Below, in pieces: positions 1 through 7,579 of a stretch of 64,000 nucleotides of DNA. The notes beneath the pieces are model-generated. The model was not told where the DNA came from, did not search any database, and worked only from the letters and a program-made list of their open reading frames with translations. Numbering within the stretch: position 1 is the first letter of the stretch; each line of letters begins with the position of its first letter. Origin of the DNA: Leucobacter salsicius M1-8 (lineage in GTDB: Bacteria; Actinomycetota; Actinomycetes; Actinomycetales; Microbacteriaceae); the NCBI RefSeq assembly GCF_000350525.1, contig NZ_AOCN01000022.1:372001-436000 (forward strand). The letters run 5' to 3'. The translations under genes and the position numbers were made by a program.

Positions 1-984
1 ACGGTCGACGCGCAGCACGCGGCAGGCATTCTCGACTGGGCCCCCGACTACCTGATCGACGATGGGTCGCATCTGATTCGCCTCGCCCACACCGAGCGCC
101 CCGCAGCGCTCAAACGGCTGCGTGGGGCTGCGGAGGAAACGACGAGTGGCGTGCGCCCGCTCCGGGAGATGGCGGCCGCGGGCGAGCTGCGCATTCCGGT
201 GATCGCCGTCAACGACGCCCGCACGAAGACGGGCTTCGACAACCTCATCGGCACGGGCCAATCGTGCGTCTTCGCCATCGCCGACCTGCTTGACACGGCC
301 ACCTACCGCGGCGTGCGCGGCACGCGCTGGGCCGTGATTGGGTACGGCCCTGTCGGCGTGGGAACGGCGCGATTTGCGGCGGCACTGGGCGCGGGTGTGA
401 CGGTCGTTGAACACGATCCGGTGCGTGCGCTAGCCGCGCTGCATGACGGTTTCGAGGCTCGCGCCATGTCGGAGGCAATCGCCGAGGCCGATGTGGTCGT
501 GAGCGCGACGGGCGTGTGGCACACAATCACCGAGGCGCACTTCGCCCTCATACGGCCGGGCACCGCGGTCGCGGTTGCGGGCGGCATCGACGACGAGCTC
601 GCCCTCGACTCGCTGCGTGCGAGCGGCTGGACTGACACGCCCGCGAGCACCACTCCCGGCGTCGACGAGTGGCGTGCGCCCGGAGCCGACCGCGGCCCGA
701 TCGTGCTCGCGTGGGGCGGTGGCGTCAACTACACCACCAGCGAGGGCAACCCGATCGAGGTGATGGATCTCTCGTTCGCGACGCAGCTCGCGGCGCTCGC
801 CCGGCTCATGCGCGAGCATCCCGCGCCAGGGGTGCACGCGCTGTCGGCCGAGGAGGAACGGGCCGTGGCGCGCGCGGCGCTCACCACGCGCGGGGCCAGT
901 GCTGATCCGGATCCTGAGCAGCTGCGCGCGGGCGGCGCAGCGCAGCCGTGGCGCGTGCATCGCTACCGCGCCCAGGCTGAGTGA
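1..984 (+). CDS. Divergent S-adenosylhomocysteine hydrolase-like protein, 5' end outside window
   Basis: The frame is open from the first base of the window, so the N-terminus lies outside it. Visible hallmarks of the SAH hydrolase family are the NDARTKTGFDN stretch near codon 71, matching the family NDxxTKxxxDN with its substrate-binding Lys, Asp and Asn, a Rossmann motif GYGPVG near codon 114, and a C-terminal NPIEVMDLSFATQ segment matching the family HPxxVMDxSFxxQ. It differs from canonical SahH: the GHFD segment reads GGID, the HPS segment reads NPI, and the tail ends HRYRAQAE instead of the usual KPDHYRY, the element that reaches into the partner subunit. It probably acts on a nucleosidyl-homocysteine-type compound with NAD, but the substrate may not be SAH. 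The next gene, 24 bp downstream, is an SAH/adenosine-type deaminase. Confidence 0.75.
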   Translation, partial: TVDAQHAAGILDWAPDYLIDDGSHLIRLAHTERPAALKRLRGAAEETTSGVRPLREMAAAGELRIPVIAVNDARTKTGFDNLIGTGQSCVFAIADLLDTATYRGVRGTRWAVIGYGPVGVGTARFAAALGAGVTVVEHDPVRALAALHDGFEARAMSEAIAEADVVVSATGVWHTITEAHFALIRPGTAVAVAGGIDDELALDSLRASGWTDTPASTTPGVDEWRAPGADRGPIVLAWGGGVNYTTSEGNPIEVMDLSFATQLAALARLMREHPAPGVHALSAEEERAVARAALTTRGASADPDPEQLRAGGAAQPWRVHRYRAQAE

Positions 985-1008
985 GCCGCGACGGCCTAGG
1001 ATTAGCGG

Positions 1009-2322
1009 GTGAGTACCCAGCAAGAAATCGTCGTTTATAGCGCCGCCCTCGTATTTCCCGTGACTAGCCCCCGCATCGCCGATGGGGCGGTCGCGGTGTT
1101 GGGTGACCGGATCCTGCACGTGGGTGACCGCCGCTGGGTCCTCGAGGCGCTTGAGGAGCGCGGCGCGAAGTACCGCGAGGAGCGCTGGGACGGTGTGCTC
1201 GCACCCGGCCTCGTGAACGCACACACGCACCTGCAGTACACCCACATGGCCGAGGTCGCGAACCGCAGCTACAACGGCTTCGACGACTGGGGCGACGCCT
1301 TCGACGTGGTCTACGACCGGGTCGGGCACGACTGGGGCACGGCCGCCGCAGACGGAGCGGCGATGAGCCTCGCCGCGGGCGTGACGGCCGCGGCCGACGT
1401 GGTCACCGACCGCGAGGCACTGTCGGCGCTGCACGACGCCGGCATGCACGGCATCGCCTACTGGGAGGTCTACGGAGCGAGCAACGACGGTTGGACGCAG
1501 GCCGCGAAAGACGAGGTGCGCGAGCAGATCCGCTCGATCCCCGCTCCTCCCGGCGCGGGCGTCTCACCGCACGCGCCGTACTCGCTCGACGTGCAGCCGC
1601 TGCTCGAACTGCCCGACATTGTGCGCGAGGAGGGGCTGCGGCTCCACATCCACCTCGCCGAAGCCCACATGGAGCGCGAGTTCGACGGTATCGACGGCTA
1701 CGCGGGCCCGGGCGGTCACGGGTCGTGGCCCGAGCTCGGCGCCGACAGCTTCAGGGCGCTGCGGTCGCACGGCATCGGCGTCTCGTCGACCCAGTTTGTC
1801 GACCACCTGGGCGTGCTGGGCCCCGACTGCCATATCGCCCACGGGGTGTACGTGAGCGCCGAGGACCGTGCGCTGCTGCGCGCCCGCGGCACGAGCGTCG
1901 CGCTCTGCCCGCGCTCCAACGAGGTCATCGGGCTCGACATGCCGCCCGTCGCCGCATACCTGCGCGAGGGTAACCAGATCGCGGTCGGCACCGACTCGCT
2001 GTCGTCGTCGCCCTCGCTCGACTTGCTCGCCGATGTCGGCAAGCTCTACCGGGTCGCCCGCGACCAGGGGTACCGCGGCGATGACCTGCACCAGCGCCTC
2101 TTCGGCGCCGCCACACTCGGAGGAGCCGAGGCGCTCGGGCTGCACGTGGGCAAGCATCGCATCGGCCAGCTCGGCGTCGGCGCGATGGCCGACCTTGCCT
2201 TCTTCGATGTGCCCACCCACAACCCCGACGTCGCGCTCGCCGAGCTCGTGGAAGCAGGAGCAGGCCGCGCCCGTCGCACGATCGTCGCGGGCGTCGAAAA
2301 GTTCAACGCGGCCAACGCATAG
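1009..2322 (+). CDS. Amidohydrolase of the MtaD/SAH deaminase (TrzA/AtzA) family
   Basis: A 437-residue metal-dependent hydrolase. Metal and catalytic residues are in order: HTH in VNAHTHLQYTHM (about residue 71), HIHLAEAHMERE (about 212), CHIAHGVYV (about 280) and the late Asp in VGTDSLSSSPSLD (about 330). This layout matches S-adenosylhomocysteine/5'-methylthioadenosine deaminases and related chlorohydrolase-type enzymes. The GTG start is preceded by TAGGAT exactly six bases upstream, so the transcript is probably leaderless. It follows an SAH hydrolase-like gene and precedes an amino acid ABC transporter. The arrangement suggests deamination of an adenosyl or guanine-type substrate before or alongside hydrolysis. 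8-oxoguanine or triazine-type deaminase activity is an alternative the sequence cannot exclude. Confidence 0.8.
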   Translation: MSTQQEIVVYSAALVFPVTSPRIADGAVAVLGDRILHVGDRRWVLEALEERGAKYREERWDGVLAPGLVNAHTHLQYTHMAEVANRSYNGFDDWGDAFDVVYDRVGHDWGTAAADGAAMSLAAGVTAAADVVTDREALSALHDAGMHGIAYWEVYGASNDGWTQAAKDEVREQIRSIPAPPGAGVSPHAPYSLDVQPLLELPDIVREEGLRLHIHLAEAHMEREFDGIDGYAGPGGHGSWPELGADSFRALRSHGIGVSSTQFVDHLGVLGPDCHIAHGVYVSAEDRALLRARGTSVALCPRSNEVIGLDMPPVAAYLREGNQIAVGTDSLSSSPSLDLLADVGKLYRVARDQGYRGDDLHQRLFGAATLGGAEALGLHVGKHRIGQLGVGAMADLAFFDVPTHNPDVALAELVEAGAGRARRTIVAGVEKFNAANA

Positions 2323-2514
2323 CAGGCTCGCGCTGACGACGCATGGTCTCACCGGCTCATGATGACTGGTTGGCAAGCAGCGAGTACGGCTGTGACCAGA
2401 GTGTTACGCGCCGAATTCGGGTCGAGCTCCTTCGTCTCGTAGACTGGAGGACGGTTGTCGCTGATGCGCCCACAGGTTTCGTTACACCTCTCTCACCTCA
2501 ATAGGAGTACTCGT

Positions 2515-3315
2515 ATGTCTCGCACGTCTCGCGCTGTTGCCGCCGTTGCCGCTGGCGCCGCCGCCCTACTCGCACTCTCCGCTTGCTCGGCCGCTGCCCC
2601 CGACGAGGGAAAGCTCATTGTCGCCACGGGCGAGCCCGCCTACGCCCCCTGGGTGATCGACAACAAGCCCGAGTCAGGCGAAGGCTTTGAATCCGCCGTC
2701 ACTTACGCAGTTGCCGAAGAAATGGGATACGCGCCTGAGGACGTTGAATGGGTGCGCACCCCGTTCGAGGCCGCAATCGCTCCCGGCCCCAAGGACTTCG
2801 ACCTCAACATTCAGCAGTTCTCGGCGACCAAGGAGCGCGAGAACGCAGTTGACTTCTCGACCCCCTACTACGTCACCACGCAGGCCATCGTTGCTACCGA
2901 GGGCACCGACGCGGCAAAGGCAAAGACCATCAAGGACCTCGATGGCACGGTGTTCGGTGTCGCCTCGGGAACCACGTCGTTCCAGGCCGCCGAGAAGGTC
3001 TTCGGTGACGCCGCAGAGGTCCAGGTATTCAACAACCTCGACGACGTCGTTGCAGCCCTCCAGAACGGCACGATTGACGCGCTCATTACCGACCTGCCCG
3101 GCGCATTCTTCGTGCGCGATGCGCAGCTCGACAACGGTGTGATCGTGGGTCAGCTTGCTGACGAGGCCGGCGACGAGTTCGCATTCCTGCTGCCCAAGGG
3201 CTCCGAGCTCACGCCCAAGGTCTCGAAGGCAGTCGACACGCTGCGCGAGAACGGCACGCTCGACAAGCTCGCTGCCGAATGGATTGCCGACCAGGGCGCT
3301 CCTGTTCTCAAGTAG
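2515..3315 (+). CDS. Polar amino acid ABC transporter, substrate-binding lipoprotein
   Basis: A 266-residue periplasmic-binding-type II protein. The N-terminus has a hydrophobic signal followed by a lipobox ending LSACS, so it should be a diacylglyceryl-anchored lipoprotein on the outer face of the membrane. The mature part follows the amino acid-binding pattern: GEPAYAPW near the start, DLNIQQFSATKERE, DFSTPYY and a late LRENGTLDKLAAEW. I chose ATG 2515 because AGGAG sits seven bases before it; an in-frame start at 2455 would put 20 residues before the signal. A TAGACT hexamer at 2440-2445 is a possible -10 element. The permease and ATPase follow directly, so the three genes form one importer. 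The ligand is unknown. Confidence 0.9.
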   Translation: MSRTSRAVAAVAAGAAALLALSACSAAAPDEGKLIVATGEPAYAPWVIDNKPESGEGFESAVTYAVAEEMGYAPEDVEWVRTPFEAAIAPGPKDFDLNIQQFSATKERENAVDFSTPYYVTTQAIVATEGTDAAKAKTIKDLDGTVFGVASGTTSFQAAEKVFGDAAEVQVFNNLDDVVAALQNGTIDALITDLPGAFFVRDAQLDNGVIVGQLADEAGDEFAFLLPKGSELTPKVSKAVDTLRENGTLDKLAAEWIADQGAPVLK

Positions 3316-3381
3316 CGAGAGCTTTTCAGCAACGCTGGCTTTGTGCCACCCTGTAACCCCCAGTAACGACAGGATCCCCAG

Positions 3382-4227
3382 TTGACCCACACCGTCAGCG
3401 CAATTGAGCTCGACCGCCGCGCGTATCGTCGCGCGCGCGGTCGCCGCTCAATCTTCGTGAGCCTCGCGAGTACCATCGTGTTCGCCGCAGTCATCGTGCT
3501 CGTGCTCATGTCGAGCCCCGGGTGGTCGCGCGTCCAAGACAGCTTCTTCGACCTCGATGTCGCGATCAAGTCGTTTCCGCGCATCATCGAGGGGCTCTGG
3601 GTCAACATTCAGGTGCTGTTCTTTGCAGTAATCGGTGTAGCGATTCTCGGCACACTGCTTGCGGTGGCTCGCACTCTCAAGGGTGCGGTGTTCACCCCGA
3701 TCCGGTTGCTCGCTGCGGGCTACACCGACCTGTTTCGCGGCATCCCCGTGCTGCTCGTGCTCTATTTGGTGGGCTTCGGCGTGCCGGGGCTCGAGCTCAC
3801 GGGGCGCGTGCCCGTTCAAGTCTTGGGCACGATCGCGCTGATCCTGTGCTACTCGGCGTATGTCGCCGAGGTGCTGCGCGCCGGTATCGATGCGGTGCAC
3901 CCGTCGCAGCGGCTCGCGGCTCGCTCGCTCGGGCTGAGCCACGGCAAGACGCTGCGGCTCGTCGTGCTGCCGCAGGCCGTGCGCAAGGTGACGCCCGCGC
4001 TCATGAACGACTTCGTGTCGATGCAGAAAGATGTGGGCCTGATCTCGGTGCTCGGCGTCGTCGATGCGGTTCGCGCCGCCCAGATTGGGGTCGCGACGTA
4101 CTACAACTTCACGCCCTACGTGGTGGCGGGTCTGCTGTTCGTGCTGCTGTCGCTGCCGTTCATTCGGCTCACTGACTGGGTTACGGCGCGCGCCCAGAAG
4201 CGTGAACAAATTGGGGGAGCGGTATGA
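3382..4227 (+). CDS. Polar amino acid ABC transporter, permease (HisM/GlnP type)
   Basis: A 281-residue inner-membrane protein with several hydrophobic segments and the binding-protein-dependent transport EAA region around LAARSLGLSHGKTLRLVVLPQAVRK (about residues 174-200), which docks to the ATPase. The best start is TTG at 3382; there is no nearby ATG or GTG with a better ribosome site. It lies 66 bp after the binding-protein gene, and its stop overlaps the ATPase start by four bases (ATGA), so the two are translationally coupled. Confidence 0.9.
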   Translation: MTHTVSAIELDRRAYRRARGRRSIFVSLASTIVFAAVIVLVLMSSPGWSRVQDSFFDLDVAIKSFPRIIEGLWVNIQVLFFAVIGVAILGTLLAVARTLKGAVFTPIRLLAAGYTDLFRGIPVLLVLYLVGFGVPGLELTGRVPVQVLGTIALILCYSAYVAEVLRAGIDAVHPSQRLAARSLGLSHGKTLRLVVLPQAVRKVTPALMNDFVSMQKDVGLISVLGVVDAVRAAQIGVATYYNFTPYVVAGLLFVLLSLPFIRLTDWVTARAQKREQIGGAV

Positions 4228-4994
4228 CCGTCGAAAAGACCACAGGGAAGGCTCCCGTGCTCGACGTGCGTGGCGTCTACAAGAAGTTTGGTGACCACGC
4301 CGTGCTGCGCGGCATCGATCTCGCGGTACACAAGCACGAGATCGTCGTGCTCATCGGTGCTTCTGGCTCGGGCAAGTCGACACTGCTCAAGGCCATCAAC
4401 CTGCTTGAGCCCATCGAAGACGGCCAGATCATGCTGGGGGACACCGACATCACCGATCCCCGCGTCGATGCCGACAAGGCGCGCGCTCGCATCGGCGTCG
4501 TGTTTCAGCACTACAACCTGTTTCCTCATATGAACGTGCTTGACAACGTCACGCTCGCCGCGCGCAAGGTATTCGGCACCCCACGTGCCGAGGCGGAGGC
4601 GCGCGGAATTGAATTGCTCACGCGCATTGGCCTCGCTGACAAGGCCAAGGACTTTCCGGATCGCCTCTCGGGCGGCCAGCAGCAGCGCGTCGCGATTGCG
4701 CGCGCGATCGCGACTGATCCGGAGCTCTTGTTGCTCGATGAGATCACGAGCGCGCTCGACCCGCAGCTCGTGGGCGAGGTGCTGGATCTCGTGAAAGAGC
4801 TCAAGGAAGCGGGATCGACGATCGTGATGGCGACACACGAGATGTCGTTCGCGCGCCGCGTCGCCGACCGCGTCGTCTATCTCAAGGACGGCGTGATCAT
4901 CGAGTCGGGCACGCCCGAGCAGATCTTCGAGCACCCCACGCGCGAAGAGACGCGCGAGTTCCTTTCGCGCCTGCGCGACCCATTCTCGGAGTAA
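4224..4994 (+). CDS. Polar amino acid ABC transporter, ATP-binding protein (GlnQ type)
   Basis: A 256-residue cytoplasmic ATPase. It has Walker A GASGSGKST near residue 51, the Q-loop in VFQHYNLFPHMN, the signature LSGGQQQRVAIARA near residue 150, Walker B LLLLDEITSALD and the H-loop in MATHEMSFA. Length and motifs are normal for the family. It is the last gene of the importer operon and is followed after 26 bp by a strong intrinsic terminator. Overlap with the permease stop indicates coupled translation. Confidence 0.95.
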   Translation: MTVEKTTGKAPVLDVRGVYKKFGDHAVLRGIDLAVHKHEIVVLIGASGSGKSTLLKAINLLEPIEDGQIMLGDTDITDPRVDADKARARIGVVFQHYNLFPHMNVLDNVTLAARKVFGTPRAEAEARGIELLTRIGLADKAKDFPDRLSGGQQQRVAIARAIATDPELLLLDEITSALDPQLVGEVLDLVKELKEAGSTIVMATHEMSFARRVADRVVYLKDGVIIESGTPEQIFEHPTREETREFLSRLRDPFSE

Positions 4995-5020
4995 ACTTCG
5001 TTCCCATTTGGGGGAGGACG

Positions 5021-5054
5021 AGCGGCTTGGCACCTACGCGCCAAGCCGCTTTTC
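5021..5054 (+). terminator. Intrinsic terminator of the ABC transporter operon
   Basis: A perfect 11-bp stem (5021-5031 paired with 5040-5050) with an 8-base loop, followed by TTTC. It lies between the ATPase stop and the MFS gene, ending the importer transcript. Confidence 0.8.
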
Positions 5055-5081
5055 AGTTTCACGCGCTAGGATTGATCTCTT

Positions 5082-6533
5082 ATGTCTAAAACCGAGAATC
5101 GCCCGTTTGGGCCTACCGAGCAGCTCGCCATTTGGGTACTGCTGATCTCAGCGTTCGTCGTGATCCTGAACGAGACGGTGATGGGCGTCGCCCTGCCGAA
5201 GCTGATGGCAGACCTGCACGTTTCGGCCGTTGCGGGGCAGTGGCTCACGACCGCGTTTCTGCTCACGATGAGCATCGTGATCCCGATTACGGGCATGTTG
5301 ATTCAGCGAGTGAAGACGCGCAGCCTTTTCATGACCGCGATGTCGCTCTTCACCGCGGGCACGCTCATTGCGGCGACTGCCCCCGGCTTCGAAGTGCTGC
5401 TGCTCGGCCGAGTCGTGCAGGCGGGCGGCACGGCAATCATGATGCCGCTGCTCATGACCACCGTCGTTACTCTCGTTCCCGAGCGTCAGCGGGGCAAGAT
5501 GATGGGCAGGATTGCGATTGTGATCTCGGTCGCCCCCGCACTCGGCCCGACGCTGTCTGGTTTGATTCTGCAGTCGCTCAGCTGGCGCTGGCTGTTCATC
5601 ATGATGCTGCCGATCGCCCTCGCGGCGCTGGTGTTCGGAATGGTACGCATGCCCAACGTGGGCGAGCAGCGGCGTGCGCCCATCGATGCGCTCTCGGTTT
5701 TGCTCTCGGTGCTGGCGTTTGGTGGACTCGTGTACGGGCTCAGCCTCGTGGGCGATGCCGCGAACGGATCTGCGCTGATGCCGCCGTGGGTACCGGTGGT
5801 CATTGGGCTTGTGGCGCTGGCACTGTTCGTGTGGCGCCAGATCGTGCTGCAGCGGGAGGACCGCGCGCTCCTCGATCTGCGCACCTTCCGTTCACGCCCC
5901 TTCACGCTGTCGGTCATCCTGTTTGTGTTCAGCTCGATGGCGCTGTTCGGATCGCTCATCCTGCTGCCGATCTACGTGCAGAGCGTGCTCGGCTACGACA
6001 CTCTGCAGACCGGTCTGCTGATGCTGCCGGGCGGTCTCATGATGGGCCTGCTCGGGCCGATCGTGGGTCGCATGGTTGACGCGCGCGGCGCCCAGTTCGT
6101 GCTGATTCCCGGCACCTTGATTACCGCGCTTGCGCTGTGGAGCATGGGGCTCTTCACCGACACGACCCAGCTGTGGCAGGTCCTCGCTACGCACATGGGC
6201 CTGAGCCTCGGCCTCGCCGGAGTCTTCACGCCGCTGTTTTCGGTGTCGCTCGGATCCCTCGAGACGAAGCTCGCCTCGCACGGCAGCGCAGTCATCTCGA
6301 CGGCGCAGCAGGTGGCTGGGGCCGCGGGCACGGCGCTGTTCATCACGGTCATGACGCTCGTCTCAGTGCAGACGGCTGGTTCGCCCGCCGCGGTTGACCC
6401 TCACGCGCTCGCGGCGGGAACGCGGGCTGCGTTCCTGTTGGGCGGGGCGGTGTCGACGGTCGGGTTCGTGCTCGCCTTCTTTGTACGCGATCCGGCACCC
6501 CAAGCCGTCGAGGCGCCCGCGCCCGCACACTAG
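5082..6533 (+). CDS. MFS transporter, DHA2/EmrB-QacA drug efflux type
   Basis: A 483-residue integral membrane protein with about 14 hydrophobic segments, the number expected for the DHA2 drug:proton antiporter family. The first helix contains the family pattern VVILNETVMGVALPKLMADL, and helix 5 contains a motif-C-like VAPALGPTLSGLIL, typical of antiporters. The region LLGRVVQAGGTAIMMPL also fits. A TAGGAT hexamer lies nine bases before the ATG. It sits alone between the ABC operon terminator and the convergent LysR gene. The exported compound cannot be told from the sequence. Confidence 0.88.
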   Translation: MSKTENRPFGPTEQLAIWVLLISAFVVILNETVMGVALPKLMADLHVSAVAGQWLTTAFLLTMSIVIPITGMLIQRVKTRSLFMTAMSLFTAGTLIAATAPGFEVLLLGRVVQAGGTAIMMPLLMTTVVTLVPERQRGKMMGRIAIVISVAPALGPTLSGLILQSLSWRWLFIMMLPIALAALVFGMVRMPNVGEQRRAPIDALSVLLSVLAFGGLVYGLSLVGDAANGSALMPPWVPVVIGLVALALFVWRQIVLQREDRALLDLRTFRSRPFTLSVILFVFSSMALFGSLILLPIYVQSVLGYDTLQTGLLMLPGGLMMGLLGPIVGRMVDARGAQFVLIPGTLITALALWSMGLFTDTTQLWQVLATHMGLSLGLAGVFTPLFSVSLGSLETKLASHGSAVISTAQQVAGAAGTALFITVMTLVSVQTAGSPAAVDPHALAAGTRAAFLLGGAVSTVGFVLAFFVRDPAPQAVEAPAPAH

Positions 6534-6542
6534 GTGCGTGCT

Positions 6543-7457
6543 CTAGTCGAGTGCGCTGATTGAGCGCCGCACGACCTCCGCGAGCTGCCTGACGGCCGCC
6601 GACGGGCCCCCGGGGCCCGCCGGCGCTGCCAGGATCAGCTCGCGTGCAAACCTCGGGTCATCGATCGGGCGTAAGACGACTCCCGCTGGGGGAGTATGCC
6701 CCAGGAGACTCGGCACGAGAGCCACAGCCATGCCCGCCGCGATCAAACCGAGCACTACCGAGTAATCATCGGTGCGAATGGCGGCCTCAATCTTGTGGCC
6801 GCCCGACGCAAACACCTCGCGCAGCAGGTCATCAAGCGTATCGCCAGGCGTTGATCCCATCACCCAGCTGTCGCCCGAGAGTGCGAGCAACCGTTCGTGA
6901 TCGAATGAGGCATGCTTCGCGGCCGGGTGGCCCTCGGGCAACGCCAGCAGCATCGGGTCGGTGAAGAGATGCGTCGTGTGCACCTCAGATCGAAACGGCA
7001 GCTGATAACCGCCCGCAGCATAGACGAGTGCAGCGTCAAGAGTGTGCTGATTGACGCGGGTGACGAGCGGCGCAAGCTCCTCGAGCGTCGCGTCGAGTTC
7101 GATGCCCAGTTCGGCAACGCGACTCGCGATGCCGGGAAGTAGCCGGGCCGCGGCGGTAGGAAACGTGCCGAATCTGAGCCGGATCCGGCCCAGCTGTGCG
7201 AGGTCGCGTACGTCGGTGAGCGCGCGCTCGGCGAGGCTCAGAATCTCCTCGCCGCGCTCGAGCATCAGCGTACCGGCGGTCGTCAGGCGTGAGCCGCGGG
7301 TGCTGCGGGTCGTGAGGTCGGCGCCCACCAGGCGGTCGAGATTGCGCAGGTGATAGTCGACCGTGGGTTGGCTCCACCCGAGGCGCAGGGCGGCGCGGGC
7401 GACGGAACCCTCGGCGGCGACGGCGCTCAAGGCTTGAAGCTGACGAACATCGATCAT
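6543..7457 (-). CDS. LysR-family transcriptional regulator
   Basis: About 304 residues. The N-terminal winged helix-turn-helix is clear: MIDVRQLQALSAVAAEGSVA followed by the helix LGWSQPTVDYHLRNLD, which departs slightly from the usual SQPALS recognition helix. The rest is a LysR substrate-binding domain. I start it at ATG 7457, preceded by GGGG at good spacing; ATG 7469 is also possible, while the open frame continues upstream to 7787 without family-like sequence. It diverges from the decarboxylase-family gene at 7580, and the region between them holds two palindromes and a promoter, so it probably controls that gene and itself. Confidence 0.9.
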   Translation of the reverse strand: MIDVRQLQALSAVAAEGSVARAALRLGWSQPTVDYHLRNLDRLVGADLTTRSTRGSRLTTAGTLMLERGEEILSLAERALTDVRDLAQLGRIRLRFGTFPTAAARLLPGIASRVAELGIELDATLEELAPLVTRVNQHTLDAALVYAAGGYQLPFRSEVHTTHLFTDPMLLALPEGHPAAKHASFDHERLLALSGDSWVMGSTPGDTLDDLLREVFASGGHKIEAAIRTDDYSVVLGLIAAGMAVALVPSLLGHTPPAGVVLRPIDDPRFARELILAAPAGPGGPSAAVRQLAEVVRRSISALD

Positions 7458-7482
7458 GAAGTACCCCATGTCCTCTCGGTGC

Positions 7483-7523
7483 CCAGGCTCAACGTTGAAG
7501 CCTGGCTCAATAGAGTCTATGGT
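7483..7523 (+). promoter_or_regulatory. Promoter with nested palindromes between lysR and the decarboxylase gene
   Basis: A promoter-like pair TTGAAG (7495-7500), 17-base spacer, TATGGT (7518-7523) points towards the decarboxylase. Overlapping it are CCAGGCT-N9-AGCCTGG (7483-7505), with CAACGTTG inside the spacer, and the perfect palindrome ATAGA-G-TCTAT (7510-7520). The latter matches the LysR-type ATAG/CTAT box and touches the -10. This is the probable LysR binding region. Confidence 0.55.
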
Positions 7524-7579
7524 ACCCGGGAGGAGTTTCGAGGGTTCCCAGGCACCGTGATCCACGCCACGCTGAAACC

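Noticed and set aside
1-984. Calling the first gene canonical sahH
   Set aside because: Two base-facing segments and the C-terminal tail differ from SahH, and the N-terminal half of the substrate site is outside the window.
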